Assembly (NCBI GenBank): GCA_905182995.1
Contig: CAJJDP010000188.1
Coordinates: 51,550-81,504, forward strand
From: Paramecium octaurelia
Lineage: Eukaryota; Ciliophora; Oligohymenophorea; Peniculida; Parameciidae
DNA: 29,955 nt
Direction: 5' to 3'
Shown here piece by piece: positions 1 to 11,460 of the stretch. The notes beneath the pieces are model-generated. The model saw only the letters and a program-made list of their open reading frames with translations, searched no databases and had not been told where the DNA came from. The position numbers were made by a program, and so were the translations under genes. How positions within the stretch are numbered: the first letter of the stretch is position 1; every line of letters starts with the position of its first letter.

Positions 1-13
1 ATATATATATATT
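1..13. repeat. AT dinucleotide run
   Basis: Short alternating AT tract at the window edge, grading into ordinary AT-rich DNA. No function is implied; it is the visible end of a tract that may continue outside the window. Confidence 0.6.
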
Positions 14-200
14 TGAATATAGTTAATTTTACATCACCTAAATTTTAAATTGAGTTTTTAAATTGCTACTAATTATTGTTAAATGAAGCTCAAAGGATGT
101 CATCATTTTTTTAAACAGTGTTTGTTCTTTTGGTTAAACCTGAAAAAATTCCTTTGGTTTATATGATGGCTGTTCATTTTTTATTGACCTTAGAATAACA

Positions 201-1310
201 ATGGAGAAAAACAACATATCATTCAGAAACTTGATTAGATATACCGCATTCTTTACATTGTATTCAACAGCTTTCTTAATTTCCTTTTACCGTTAGAAGA
301 TATTGGAAGACATTATGAGAGAGAATGGCAAATAAATTATTTAATAATAATAATTTGATATATTAGTTTTATCAATAAGAAACCCTAAGAAGAATCTGCT
401 CAAAATAATTAGCTTAATATTTATTAAAATTTTTAATTCAAATCAGTAGGATAATCAGAACAATCAATTAAATTAATTTGAATTAATTTAATAACTTTAT
501 GAATAAATATAGAAGTAGACGCGTTGAATATAGGATAAAGGTTAAAATCATAATTGATTAGTCCCAAGCATCAAATTTGACTTATTCTCTAATACAGAGT
601 AATATTAATGAAGAAAACATTAGCGTTTGAGAAGATTAGGTATGAATCTAGCAAGTAAGCAGAAACATAAGGGTTGATTTTCTTCGATAGATTATATTAA
701 TTTTCAGAGAAATGCAGTGAGCACATGGATGATATAAATGATTAGGATAAATAATATGGATCAAAATTACATTGATGAAAGAGATGTTAGTTTATTGATC
801 TCAATGTATGATCTGATAAATGAACATGGGAGCAATTATCATCTATACTTGAAAAATACTCATTTATAAAGGCAAACATATACATGATAGAAATAAAAAC
901 TTCGCCATGCAGAAAATAAATGTAATTTAGAAGGCATCGTTTATTATGCTGATTTGCCCAAAACGAGAATTTAATAATATTCTAATCTAAACAAGAGTCT
1001 AAGCAATAAAATGAAAAACTCTTTGAAAATTGTGTTAAGTTTGTTAATCAGAAAAAGAAGAGAAAACAATTAATAATTAAGAAGATTATTTTAAGGCATG
1101 AAGAGCGACAGCAAATCACAAGCTGATTTTTCTTGTGAAGAAGGAGGAGAAGTTAAACTGATACATTTAGAATCATATATGTATATTCTTATAATATTAT
1201 TTATTGTTATTCGGAGATTTTTTGCAACAATATACATTAAGGTTCAAAAACAGTTAAATTTTGTGCTTAATTCAATAACAAAGAATGCAAATTAAAAAAA
1301 TCAAACTTGA
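201..1310 (+). pseudogene. Unidentified interrupted gene (ciliate code), frames shift three times
   Basis: Not recognised as a family. Read with TAA/TAG as Gln, an ATG at 201 opens 108 codons (MEKNNISFRNLIRYTAFF...) with a hydrophobic segment near residues 13-30 and a Gln/Asn-rich tail, ending at TGA 525-527. Protein-like reading then continues in the next frame (about 511-627), in the next (608-772, containing AFEKIRYESSKQAETQGL), and in the original phase from 756 to TGA 1308-1310, with one TGA at 885-887. The last part has a hydrophobic stretch (YMYILIILFIVI) near 1179-1214. All three shifts go the same way. It could be a decayed gene, a gene interrupted by unexcised internal eliminated sequences, or chance open frames. 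There is no GTA...TAG intron of usual Paramecium size that repairs it. Confidence 0.35.
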
Positions 1311-2640
1311 GAATTTGAAACTTTAAGTTGCAGGGTTAAATTAAAATGATGAATCTTAGGTGGAAAATTTAAAAGGAGAACAATTTGTTTGGTAGAACTT
1401 TATCATATATGATTTCTACAGATTCAAACGTTTCTGTACTCTTAAGAATCTAACTTGCCATTACATCTCTTTTCTATAGCTCTTTAGGATCAAAGTTAAG
1501 CCACCTAATTGTTCTGATGGCTAGGAAGCCAAACTATAGTTACTCATTATAGAAATCGTCAGCCTGCAATTTTGCATAAGCTCACTAAAATTAAACATCA
1601 ATAGTCTGCTTGCTAATACAAATTTTTTTCATAATCTAATTCAGAGCGTCCATCGTAATCGTATTACTCTCAACAATTTATTGGCAAATCAGCTACTCTC
1701 CCATATTTTCATCATGGCCCCTGATTTACACCAAATCGTTTTCTGACTCTTGATGTTATGAAATAATACTCTATAAATCTCTACTAAAACAGTTCACCTC
1801 ATAGTAAATATTGATGACCGAGTTGTTCTACAAGAAATCTTTTAAATAGAAGAAATTTTTGTGCAACAGAATTTCTACGCATTCTTTGCTTTTTTTTTGT
1901 CATATCCTTTGAAAGCTTCATTTCTTAGTCTTAATAATTCAGCTTAGGCTCTTTAGAGTCATAACTATATATAATGAATCTATTTCTACAGATCTACATC
2001 ATCATAGTCATTTAATACGATATGATTTACCAAAAATGAATTCCAGTGTCCCTTGGAAAAAATAGTTATTATGGTATTAAATTTACTTTTATCTACTATC
2101 AATATCTTCTGGTCACCTTTCTAAATTTCAGTTTAGTATTTCTAACTATGAACTAAAAAATGCGTAAGTTTCTAATGATCAAAAATTATTTGATTTAAAT
2201 CAATTCGAAAATTATAATAGTTATAACAATCCTATTTCTTAATATCCACTTCTATTGAAAGTTTCATTCAGATAAATGAGTTAAAATCCTTTCCTATTTC
2301 CTTAATATAATTCAATATTGTTCAAATTGCAAAATTCTTATTCCAGGATTTTAATAATTATGGGCAAGTAAAAGTTGAAACTTATAAAGAGAGTTTGAAT
2401 ATTTATGTCAAATTAAAAAAAGCTTTGCCTTTCCTTTTAACGGGCTGCTTAACAGTTCAATTTTCATCAGGATAATGCCATTTACATATTTCATTTTACA
2501 ATTCAAATTCAAGTATGGCCAGTGGAGCATTAAACTAAGAGTGTTCTAAATGTTGTCGATGATATCATTAGGAGTGGACAAACGATATCTAAATTTCTTA
2601 ATTGAGATCCTCCATATTTATCTCCAATATTGAAGATATC
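1311..2640. other. No gene recognised
   Basis: AT-rich sequence with T-rich and TTAG/TAAT-rich composition on the plus strand, which would fit weak coding on the minus strand. Dense TGA and TCA interrupt every frame I followed. No RNA gene, repeat or motif was identified. A fragment at about 2540-2640 read on the minus strand (DIFNIGDKYGGSQLRNLDIV) may extend the neighbouring candidate. Confidence 0.4.
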
Positions 2641-3131
2641 TCAGGCCAAATCTTTTTAGTAAAAGCAATATGCTATCAAAATACAGCTTAATATAGAAGT
2701 TCCAAATTTGATACCACATTCTAGATATTTGAAGCTTTTCTCTTATTTCATCATGTCTTATCCTTTCGCATCAACATTTATTTGAGTCATAGATATGGAT
2801 TAAAATAAAGAGTTTGTAATTTCTAACCAGCATTATCATAGTAAGAGATAACAACAGTATCTGCGCAAGCCAAAATTCTGGTTCCCTCCTTGCAAGATTG
2901 AACCTTAATCTAAACAATCATTTTAAGGTAGTTAGGGATGCATTTTGTTTAATTAGACTAAATTCAAGTAGAACAAGTATTCTATTTAGTCAAAAGATAA
3001 AGTTCTTTCTGATCAAAGGATACTGCTTTTTGAAAACTTTTAATTAATTTGTTCTTCTTCATACTTAGGATAAAGTCCTTTGAAATTAGGCTTGTAGAGA
3101 TAGAAATTGACCTTAAATCTTAACTATCGAT
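2641..3131 (-). pseudogene. Candidate decayed gene, possibly propeller-like surface protein
   Basis: Minus-strand frame in ciliate code running from about 3131 to a TGA at 2787-2789, with one internal TGA at 2964-2966. After a one-step frame change it continues to the TGA at 2641-2643. Segments look strongly protein-like, for example SFDQKELYLLTKQNTCST just before the internal TGA, then KVQSCKEGTRILACADTV followed by VISYYDNAGQKLQTLYF, and after the shift TQINVDAKGQDMMKQEKS. The alternation of short hydrophobic strands with Asp/Gly turns and scattered Cys suggests beta-propeller-like repeats in a secreted or surface protein. That is inference from texture only. No family was identified, and random open frames are common here. 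Confidence 0.27.
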
Positions 3132-5382
3132 TCAGAGTAAAATGATTATTTTTTCAAACACTCCCCTTTGGATTTAAAAGAACAATCATAATTGCTCCTT
3201 TCTTTTTAATGAGCAGCAGATTTCTAGAGTTTTCTTCTTATAGAATTTCTTTGAATTACATATTTCACCCACACATAAATCGTCTGGTTCTAAATTTATT
3301 TTTCTCTAATCAATTAGTATGGAAGAGTGGAATTTAAAACCTATCCTTTTCTGGTTTTGAATTAAACATTTAAGGGTCTATCATCCTATAACTCATTAAA
3401 TCTCAGACTTTTTTATACTTCTAATTTTAGTCCCCTTTACATACATATTTAATCCTTCTTTTCCTCCTCTTCTCATCCTTACTTATCCTTATCTGTTGCA
3501 TGAGACATACCTTAGCACTGATTCTTATTAGATCTTAGGAACAAATTTATGTCTCCAGCAATCATAGTGAACACATGCTAAATTTTAAAGCATCAGTTTC
3601 CATTTCTCTTCTTTCCTTTAGGTAGATTGAAATAGACCACAATTAAAACATTCTAAGTTTTGAGATCAATCAGGTGTCTTTTTATGAACTAATGTTATGA
3701 GTGGATGTTCATACTACGTTTCCAGGGTTTATATACCTATATATTCCAAATAATAATTTGTCATGCCAATCGTTTTGGATATCCTCTATCTGTAATCAGG
3801 CAAGTATGGATCCACCTGACCCTTTTCAGGTTAATCCCTCGTTAATCCTCTATCTGTCATTTATCTTCTAATTTGTCCTTCCTGCCAACAATATAATCCT
3901 GAGAGGTCAAATGAGGTACAGGTAAGCCGCCTGATTTCTCTAAAAAGGTGGATTCAACCTTTTATTTTTAGAAAAATCTTCTTTCCTAGACTTATGGTAT
4001 CAAAGATAGCTTAATTAAATTTATAAAAGTACCCAGTAATAGAGAATTGTAAATCAAAATTCTTAAAATGCCTTGTTGTCCTCAGATAATTTTTAATAAT
4101 TTAAAAGAAATATAAGGATTAAAAATTAAAATTCTGTGGATATTTTCTTAAAACAAAAAAGGTTAAGTTATCCTAATATTCATTAGGAGGATGAGAATAT
4201 TTGGATTTTTAACTAAATAATTTTGAATGTGTACAATAAAAATCCAAAGTTGAATAGAATTTTATTTATTGATCTCCTTATAATAATTAATCAAGTAATT
4301 CTTTAAAATGCTATTATTTTCTTATATATCAAAACTCAAGAAAATGCTAATTTAAGTTTAAATAATAAAGTTCATTAAATTGTCAAGGTCCTCTATCAGA
4401 TTTTACTTTTCTTTAGTAATAATACACTTAAGCCCTTTAATAATATAGCCTTTATTGCTTACAAAAATACTATTAAATGAATAGAATAAATGATTGAAAA
4501 ATATATAATCATAACAATGAAACAAGGAAAATTTCAATGACTAATAGAAAATCTCCAAAAAATCAAATCAAATTAACCTGTTTATATCTTTTTTCAATTA
4601 GGTTTTGGAAACCCTAAACACTTAATTGGTGTTGTTATGGAAGGCAAAAATAAAATAACAAGCTATTCCAAGTTAAGAATCGGAACCTATTTTCTGAAAA
4701 AATAGGAGAAATTAAAATCAACTCTTTACCAAATTTATAAGTTAGGCATGCATCAAGCAAGTTCTGTTAGGAGCTCAAGTTTCAAATGTACCAGAATATT
4801 ACTTCAAAATAAAAGGTGAAAGGATAATTCTTACCATAATTGACAGAACATGAACAATATATAGATGGCATGAACTTTTTTGTTTTTAAGGAATAGTAGC
4901 ATTTCTATTTTCATGATATTTAAGCTAAGAAATGCTGGATATTTATTTTAGGGACATAAAATGACTAAACAATAAGATTGCAATCTCTGTTATAATAAAT
5001 TATCATGAGAATCAAGATTTATAATTTAATGTTGAGGATGAGGCAATCTTTCTTAAAATGCAATAAATTCACTAATATTTGCTTTTCCATAAAAGATATA
5101 TGCATGATTTTTATTATATTAACATGGAGTTGTGGATTTGATAAATGGTTCAAAATTTCAAATTGATTAACAGTTGCTGCATGCGTCTACATACAATTTA
5201 ATAGAAGGCAACATTAACCACAAGAACGATTTCAAAAAATTTTCTTCTACTTGCTTAAGATTAAAACATGTTGTGTAATTATTTCTAAACAAAAACGCAA
5301 GCGGCACCGCACCGCTAACACATTGTTAAATTACCTACATAATATTTCAGGTAGACTTAAAAAAGGCCTAATTTGACAAAAG
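3132..5382. other. No gene recognised; weak frames only
   Basis: Mostly AT-rich. Weak ciliate-code frames exist. One is on the minus strand from about 3485 to 3058, in which all three phases are partly open. Another is on the plus strand from about 4598 to 4810 (GFGNPKHLIGVVMEGKNK...), changing frame and continuing to about 5166. Neither shows a known motif or a convincing start. At 5300-5316 a small GC-rich hairpin stands out: AGCGG, seven bases, CCGCT. Confidence 0.3.
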
Positions 5383-5950
5383 ATGCTCAATTATAGATAA
5401 GATGGAAGGGTTAAGTATATACACCAATATCTTTTGATACAAGAAATACGGTTGCTCCTAGCATTACACGACTAATAAGTTTAGAGTTTTCTTTGCAATA
5501 TACATTGTATCCAAAATGAAGACGAAAGTGATACGTTTGATGTAATTATTTCTGGATCAGGTTTTAAGGCCTATGTAATATTGTTAGGTTTAAGTTGAAA
5601 AAGTAGCAATCGAACTGATTGATAATACTACAAAAATTGAAAAATCAGTGAGTGCATCACCTACAAGATTTGGTAGTAGCTGTAAACTTATCAGGACACT
5701 TATTGACACTACTGATTATGAACATGAAAAGTCATCACGATTACTTACAGACATCACGAATTTTCATAAATCTTTAAATTGCAGAAGTATTATTGGTACA
5801 TGTGATGCAAGTATATTTATTATAAGAGGTAATTAAGAAGGAGTAAATCTTGCAAACACAAATAGAAATCTGTTTTTGGTGCATATAATATATTACTGGC
5901 AATACAAGAAAATTGGAGAAAATAATGCATAAAATATGCTTTACATTAAT
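5383..5950 (+). pseudogene. Candidate broken gene with a dinucleotide-fold-like start
   Basis: ATG at 5383 opens a ciliate-code frame ending at TGA 5599-5601. It includes TFDVIISGSGFKAYVILLG, a hydrophobic strand followed by GxG as in FAD/NAD-binding Rossmann folds and in the Rab GDP-dissociation-inhibitor/escort family. A one-base frame change near 5590 leads into VEKVAIELIDNTTKIEKS and then SASPTRFGSSCKLIRTLI, open to beyond 5850. In that order the second piece would supply the second beta strand ending in an acidic residue. No downstream GDI motif was found, so the family link is a guess. A decayed gene or chance are both possible. Confidence 0.2.
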
Positions 5951-6640
5951 CGGAGTTGAATAAGTAATCTTAATAAAGTTCAGTAAAATTAGAATTCTTA
6001 ACTACAAGCATTACATGTTTTACTAAAATTGCATAATTTTATGCAAATTGTTTTCAAATATATAGTTGGAATTGTTTAATGTGAAAGTGGGCATTTTGCA
6101 CTTGAACCATTTGTGCGCAATTTTTTTAAACCATTATTTTAGGATTATATTTACACAGATAATATTCACCAAGTCATTCTGAGCATCAATATAATCTAAT
6201 ACAGAGACTTAAACAAAGGGTAGCCAAATCCACTAAAAAGAAAAATCAGGCTTAACATCTATTGTTGTTGACATAAAAGTAAAAAAAATACTAGCTTCAT
6301 GTGCAGCAATATCTCAACTGTATATGCTTGTATTCACTGCTTTTATTGTGCGAGCTATATTGCGTAATAAAATCTCAATGTCCTTAACCATATCAAACAA
6401 TTTTTATATTCTCAGATTGAATTTGTGTTACCCATTTGAATGGGTGTACTAACTATTACGCTAAAATAATTAGTTTTTACTATATCACTGTTAATAACTT
6501 ATTATGCCTCCTTTAAATAAATTAGACTAATCATCTATATCTATAAATTTATAATATCTGAATAAACTAAATCTGCTAATAGATTTAAATACAATCTGCT
6601 AGTAATTGAAACCTTTTGAGAATTGAGGTAGCCGTACTGA
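5951..6640. other. No gene recognised
   Basis: AT-rich sequence, TGA in all plus-strand frames at short intervals, no repeat, RNA gene or motif seen. Confidence 0.4.
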
Positions 6641-7200
6641 TTCAATTCACAATATTTGTCTTCCTTTTAGAATTTCTAAGCCATTTACGACTATATCGCT
6701 TGTCGAGAAATAATCTCTAAAAGTTTGTCAGAATACGAAGTACTGGAGGTAGCCATAATTAAATTCTCTGATGATTATGAATTCGAAGTTGCTCTGTAAG
6801 TGTGTGGTGTGCATCATCTAACTACTCCTCGTCTAATTAGCTGCCTATATCTATCAGAACAGCACTCATCAGAAAAACATTTATTAAGAATGTGTATCAA
6901 GTATGTATTATCATAATATTGCATATTTCACAAGATATAATCTGCAGTTTTCAAGACTCACGTTAGTTAAGCACTAGATTTTGGCTGAACAAAATAAAAC
7001 AGATATTTCATTATAAATCCAACCTGATGAAGTTTACTTATTCATCAAAAGAATTAGCCTATGAAGTGATTGAATGTAAGGTTGCTTGTTTTTGGCAAGT
7101 TTCAATGAATTAAGAGCTGTTTATTGATGCAAGGGTGCAACCTCCATTATAAAGTTTGAATCTAGTGAACGCAAGACATCAGCAAATAATTTATCAGTGA
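6641..7200 (+). pseudogene. Unidentified two-frame open stretch
   Basis: Ciliate-code frame open from just after TGA 6638-6640 to TGA 6986-6988 (115 codons, including SLSEYEVLEVAIIKFSDD and VCGVHHLTTPRLISCLYLS), overlapped by a second frame from 6985 to TGA 7198-7200 (MKFTYSSKELAYEVIECK). The composition is less biased toward Lys/Asn/Ile than typical noise here, and two protein-like pieces abutting with a frame change resemble a decayed or interrupted gene. There is no convincing start codon and no recognised domain. The whole may be chance. Confidence 0.22.
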
Positions 7201-7745
7201 TAGCATTTCTATAGTGCTTTTGTCTTAATATTGCTGAGACAGAGTTTCACCTTATGTTGATTAACATTTTTGCTAAAAGATGCCAGGGCTGCAATTTGTA
7301 GATTATTTACTGTATAAAAAATAAATATTGCACAATTGTTTGTCTTTGGATTAAAAATAGAAAGGTTGGAATTTTTGTAATTGGTATATACATATAAAAT
7401 GGATTGTTTTGATCCAGAATTATAATTATATTAGAGCGATTTGCATTTTTAATTCGAACTCATTTAGTGCATTCTTAAAGTCAGAATATAAATGCGCGCT
7501 TTAACTAATGACAGCATGCACTTGAAGATGCACACTTTAGAATAGGAATATCAGATGTATGTCTTATTATTAGCACAAGAATGAAACTAGTTATAGTCAC
7601 CATCATCTCATATAATATGTTAACTATTAGTACAAAAGTGGAGCTCAAAGTTTCATTTTAGACAAGTTTATGTTCATGAAAGATTTGATAATGGGAGTCT
7701 AAAATTAGTTAAGGGTCTTCTTGATAAATTATGAAACGATCTTGA
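7201..7745. other. No gene recognised
   Basis: AT-rich. A frame opening at an ATG near 7677 overlaps the next entry in another phase and contains a possible helical segment (NQLRVFLINYETILRNL). Nothing else stands out. Confidence 0.35.
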
Positions 7746-7814
7746 GAAACTTAACTAATTGGAAATTAGAATCAAAGCTTTGTAGTGCATCGCTTTACTA
7801 AAAATAATCAGCCT

Positions 7815-8339
7815 ATGAGGTTACGCATTAATTAGAAAGGCATTCCAAGAGTCTTGAAAAAAAATATGAATTATGGGGTAGCATTGACAGAAGCCTTCAA
7901 CATGTCCAACAAAAATCAAGCAGTGTATTACACACAGAACATCTTGATCTATATCTTTGGTGTAATCTAGGAGATTGAAAAATCCTAAGAACATGCAACT
8001 CAGTTTATACCATATGTTAAATTTCAAGGAACACAGATTGACTTATATGCATTAACCCAATAACAAGGTTTATTGAACATAAGGGGGCTCCATTTCAATA
8101 CCACTAATTTTCTGGGTTATATAATTGATTTTGATAAAGGTTTTGTTATCAAAAAAATATATAACTAGTTGGAAGCCGGTGTAATTCTGCTAAATTTTAT
8201 CAATAAACGCAGCAGTTTGGAGTATAAACACATGTTTAAAAATTTTGCAACAAACAAGGCTGCTATCTCAATAGTATCAATCAAACTATACCTGTGGTAT
8301 AGTGATTTCAATTTAAACAGATAAAATTCGAGCAACTGA
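7815..8339 (+). CDS. Hypothetical open frame, 174 codons (ciliate code)
   Basis: Not recognised. ATG at 7815 within a frame open from 7746 to TGA 8337-8339. TAA/TAG are needed as Gln at several positions. Internal pieces such as NYGVALTEAFNMSNKNQA and FNTTNFLGYIIDFDKGF read like protein, but no catalytic or binding motif is visible and there is no signal peptide. The frame is followed within about 20 bases by another short open piece (8357-8572, SLELLVKGIKSQEQPKNHWV) in a different phase. The pair may therefore be one damaged gene. Expected chance frames of this length exist in a 30-kb window with a single stop codon. Confidence 0.22.
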
Positions 8340-8572
8340 TTTTTTCCGGAACTACTAAATCATTAGAATTGCTGGTAAAAGGAATAAAATCTTAGGAATA
8401 ACCCAAAAATCATTGGGTCAAGTGTTACCGTAGCCTTAAAGATATCCAAACCAAATTGAAACATGACAAAGATATTAATGAGATATAACCAGCTGTATGC
8501 CAAGCATTGAGAGTGGTTGAGCTTTTATTATATATACTTAACATCAAGCAGCTATCAAGTCTTTTTGTACTT

Positions 8573-9316
8573 TGAGTTGGATGAATGGCTTCTTAAAGAA
8601 TCGGTACATTGAACACAAGACTAATTTTACTCAGAAATGGAGAATAAAATTTTGGATTTTGGGAGCGTGAGAAAAAAAATCAAGAAATAATTAAAATCTA
8701 GAAATAACCATCCAAATATAAAACAGTGGAATTATGTATTAAAACAAGAAGCGTTCTATTAAAGCTGGAATGCAAGTCACATGTATTTCCATCGGCATGG
8801 CATATGAAGTAAAGTTAGTAAATATTTCAGAATTCCCCCTATAAACGATAAAATTCACAGCAGCACTTTTATTTTATCTAATAAAATCCTGTCAATAGAA
8901 TTTTGATTAGAACGCTTACGCCTTTCATTGTTGCTAACGTCTAATAAATAATATAATTCAGATTATGTCTAATTTAACTGTTTTTTTTCTAAAGCATCAC
9001 ATTTATCTTTAAAATATAATACATTTTAGAACTAATATCCCAAAAACATTAATTTAATATGGATTGAAATTAGACTTAAAATTTGAATCAAACCCAGCTA
9101 TTCATATGAACTCTTGGTAAGTGTTCATTGGTCATAAATTATGCTGTTCATGTTTACCAAAATTTCAAGTTTTAAAAGTAGAACATTTTAGAATAGCCCA
9201 AGTAGAACAATGAATATGATGTATCAAATTTAAGTTCCCATTGTTTTGATTTTTATTGAATCATATTATTTGTTAATAATTTGCAACCCCTAATGCTTAT
9301 ATAAATATTTCGATTA
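8573..9316. other. No gene recognised
   Basis: AT-rich. A short open piece at about 8670-8845 on the plus strand lacks a start and motifs. The rest is interrupted in all frames. No repeat or RNA gene was seen. Confidence 0.35.
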
Positions 9317-9763
9317 TTGTACAACATAATCTGCTGGCAATGCTTCTACATGATTGAAACACTTTATTGCTCTAATAGTATAGTTCACGATAAACCATGT
9401 TTTATCTTTTTTCCTAGTACAACAAAAGTTGCCAAAATGATTATAAAATTCAAACTGGTTAGAACATGCGCTCCATATGTATCTTCAGTTGGATGCAATG
9501 TAAATAGTGAAAAAACTGATACTGATGATATAAGTAGGTCTAAATTTAAAAAATCAATGTTAGACTTACTGGATGTTTGAAAAGATTTACTCCGTCTTCA
9601 AAAAAGGAGACAATCATCATCAAAAGACAGTTCTACTCCTAAAAACTATTCCAATTATCAAATATCACGTAAACCATTATTATTTGCAATCAGAGAGTAG
9701 TAATTTTAAGTTTTGAGGTTATTAATAAGTTTATTAACTATTAACTACATTAATTAATTCTGA
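9317..9763 (+). pseudogene. Unidentified open frame with one internal TGA
   Basis: The frame is open with sense codons only from 9317 to TGA 9578-9580, then continues in the same phase without other stops to TGA 9761-9763. The two sides read as one protein: KFKKSMLDLLDV, the TGA, then KDLLRLQKRRQSSSKDSS followed by TPKNYSNYQISRKPLLFA. The first part uses no TAA/TAG at all over 87 codons, which is unusual for background here. No family was recognised. Most likely it is a gene remnant with a nonsense change, or a fragment of a spliced gene. Confidence 0.28.
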
Positions 9764-9915
9764 TTATTTTTTTTAAGAGACAAAAATATAGGACCTCGCA
9801 TAATAATACGATAATTGTTGAAAAGTATCTCTAGATATATTGATGAAACCTCTCAAATTTTCTTCATGACTTTATTGATCATCTTCATTTAAAGTCAAAA
9901 AATGTGGTTATTACG

Positions 9916-10239
9916 ATGCTTTTTCCTTACTGTCGAATTGTTCAAGTTGAGCTTGCTTTTCTGATAGTAATTGTAACAATTAGAATCTTAGTGAGCTAGT
10001 TAATAGTATAGCAGTTATCATAAAATTAAAATTATTGTAGCCAAATCGTGCTTGAAATGTTGAAATTAATTGCTTGGAGATTAGAGCTAAAAGTAAAGCA
10101 AGTAAAAGTTGTATTTTTTAACTCCTTTAATTTAATCGGATTGATTCTTATTTTTGGTTACATATACCTGAACACTGAATTCAATTATATAAAAAATGAT
10201 ACTGATAAGGGTATGTCCAAAATTTTATTGCATTTATGA
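9916..10239 (+). CDS. Hypothetical hydrophobic protein, 107 codons
   Basis: ATG at 9916 in a frame open from 9847 to TGA 10237-10239. It reads MLFPYCRIVQVELAFLIVIV near the start and NSFNLIGLILIFGYIYL near the end, so two membrane-type segments would be predicted. A Gln-rich linker encoded partly by TAA/TAG lies between. AT-rich random sequence readily gives Ile/Leu/Phe-rich frames, so this is a weak call. No homologue is recognised. Confidence 0.17.
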
Positions 10240-11460
10240 CTAAAAGCCAAAGAGAAGCATTTTATTACATCCTCTTTCTACGCACCCATAATAGATTGAA
10301 TAATCTTGTAAGCAGTTGTGTAAGCTCTACCTTCTGTAGATTATGTGCTGATGATTAGATTGGAGGACATTAAATTGTGATTCGAACTACTTGGTCTACA
10401 GATTGCAGTTCTGACTCGTTTATAATGGGAAGAATTAATGCTAACCATTTTCAATCCAAGTTGATATCAGGAAACAAGTGTGTTCTTCCATAATTGATAT
10501 TCTTATGAGCAATGTTCGGATAGCTGCCATCTTGCAATAGAGTAACTTGAATTTTTCATATTGGATGAAAAATTTGAAAACAACACAGCCAACCGCAATT
10601 CAAGACATAGAATTAATTGAGTCGAAAACTCTAACTTGAAGTGATTTGAAAACCACACGCAAGAAATCAGGCCTATTAAAGCTCTTCTTGAGAGAATAAT
10701 AAGGGATTCAACTTATACATTAGATGCTGTAGGGTATTTTGAAAGTGATGTCCTGATGTTCAAATTATTTTTCAACATATTTTGACCAATGTTTATTCCT
10801 CTTTTAGTACCTAAATGTTCGACCTAATAGAATCAGAATAACATTTCGATAAATTTAATGCAGGTTATCGCATATACTACAAGTTAAAATAGTTGAGCAT
10901 ACTGTTAATTTAAACAAAAAATGTTGTTAGAATTACTTATGTGATTAATATTGAAATGCTAATTGATTTAGAGACGGTCAGGCATTCAACACAAAATAAT
11001 CTGCCAGTTGTTACATAATCACCCTGCCTTAAATTAATTGACTTTGATCTAGCTGTCTGAATTCTTCCTAAGCAGTAATACTGATGGGAAATATTTAGAA
11101 CCATTTAAATCGTTGCCTCTAGTGTATCATGTAAAGTCTGTTCAGATGTATAAAGTTCTTGCAAATGGTTGATACGACCTTATGATATACTCTTTAAGAT
11201 ATAGTAATGAGGTGTGGCGATAAAACCTAATTAAAAAAATTTCCCAAACAAAAATAAAGCCTATTACATAATATTGATTGGGTAACATTTTTATTAATAT
11301 GCCAATACTAAAATTAAATAAAATAGATAAAATACAAGAATTATTAAAATAAATAAAAAAAGAGGTTTAAATAAAAGCTTTGTGTATTCAAAATCAATAT
11401 CATTATTATGACTAAAATTCAAAATTTCTATAAATATGGTTTGCTTTTTTGTATTATTAA
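10240..11460. other. No gene recognised
   Basis: AT-rich, becoming strongly A-rich at about 11220-11400 (homopolymeric runs and AAATAAA repeats). All frames are broken by TGA/TCA. A short match to a tRNA T-loop pattern near 10380 was examined and does not fold. Confidence 0.4.

Noticed and set aside
201..1310. Programmed +1 frameshifting as in Euplotes
   Set aside because: Euplotes uses TAA/TAG as stops with slippery AAA-TAA; here TAA/TAG must be sense for any of these frames, so the mechanism does not fit.
3058..3485. Minus-strand ciliate-code frame of about 140 codons
   Set aside because: All three phases are partly open there and the length is within what chance gives when only TGA stops translation.
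7821..8027. Minus-strand 68-residue frame
   Set aside because: It overlaps the longer plus-strand ciliate-code frame and shows no motif; probably antisense noise.
10370..10440. tRNA on the minus strand, suggested by GATTCGAAC and a loop containing TGCAA
   Set aside because: The T stem does not pair, the anticodon stem has only four pairs with a wrong loop, and no acceptor stem forms.
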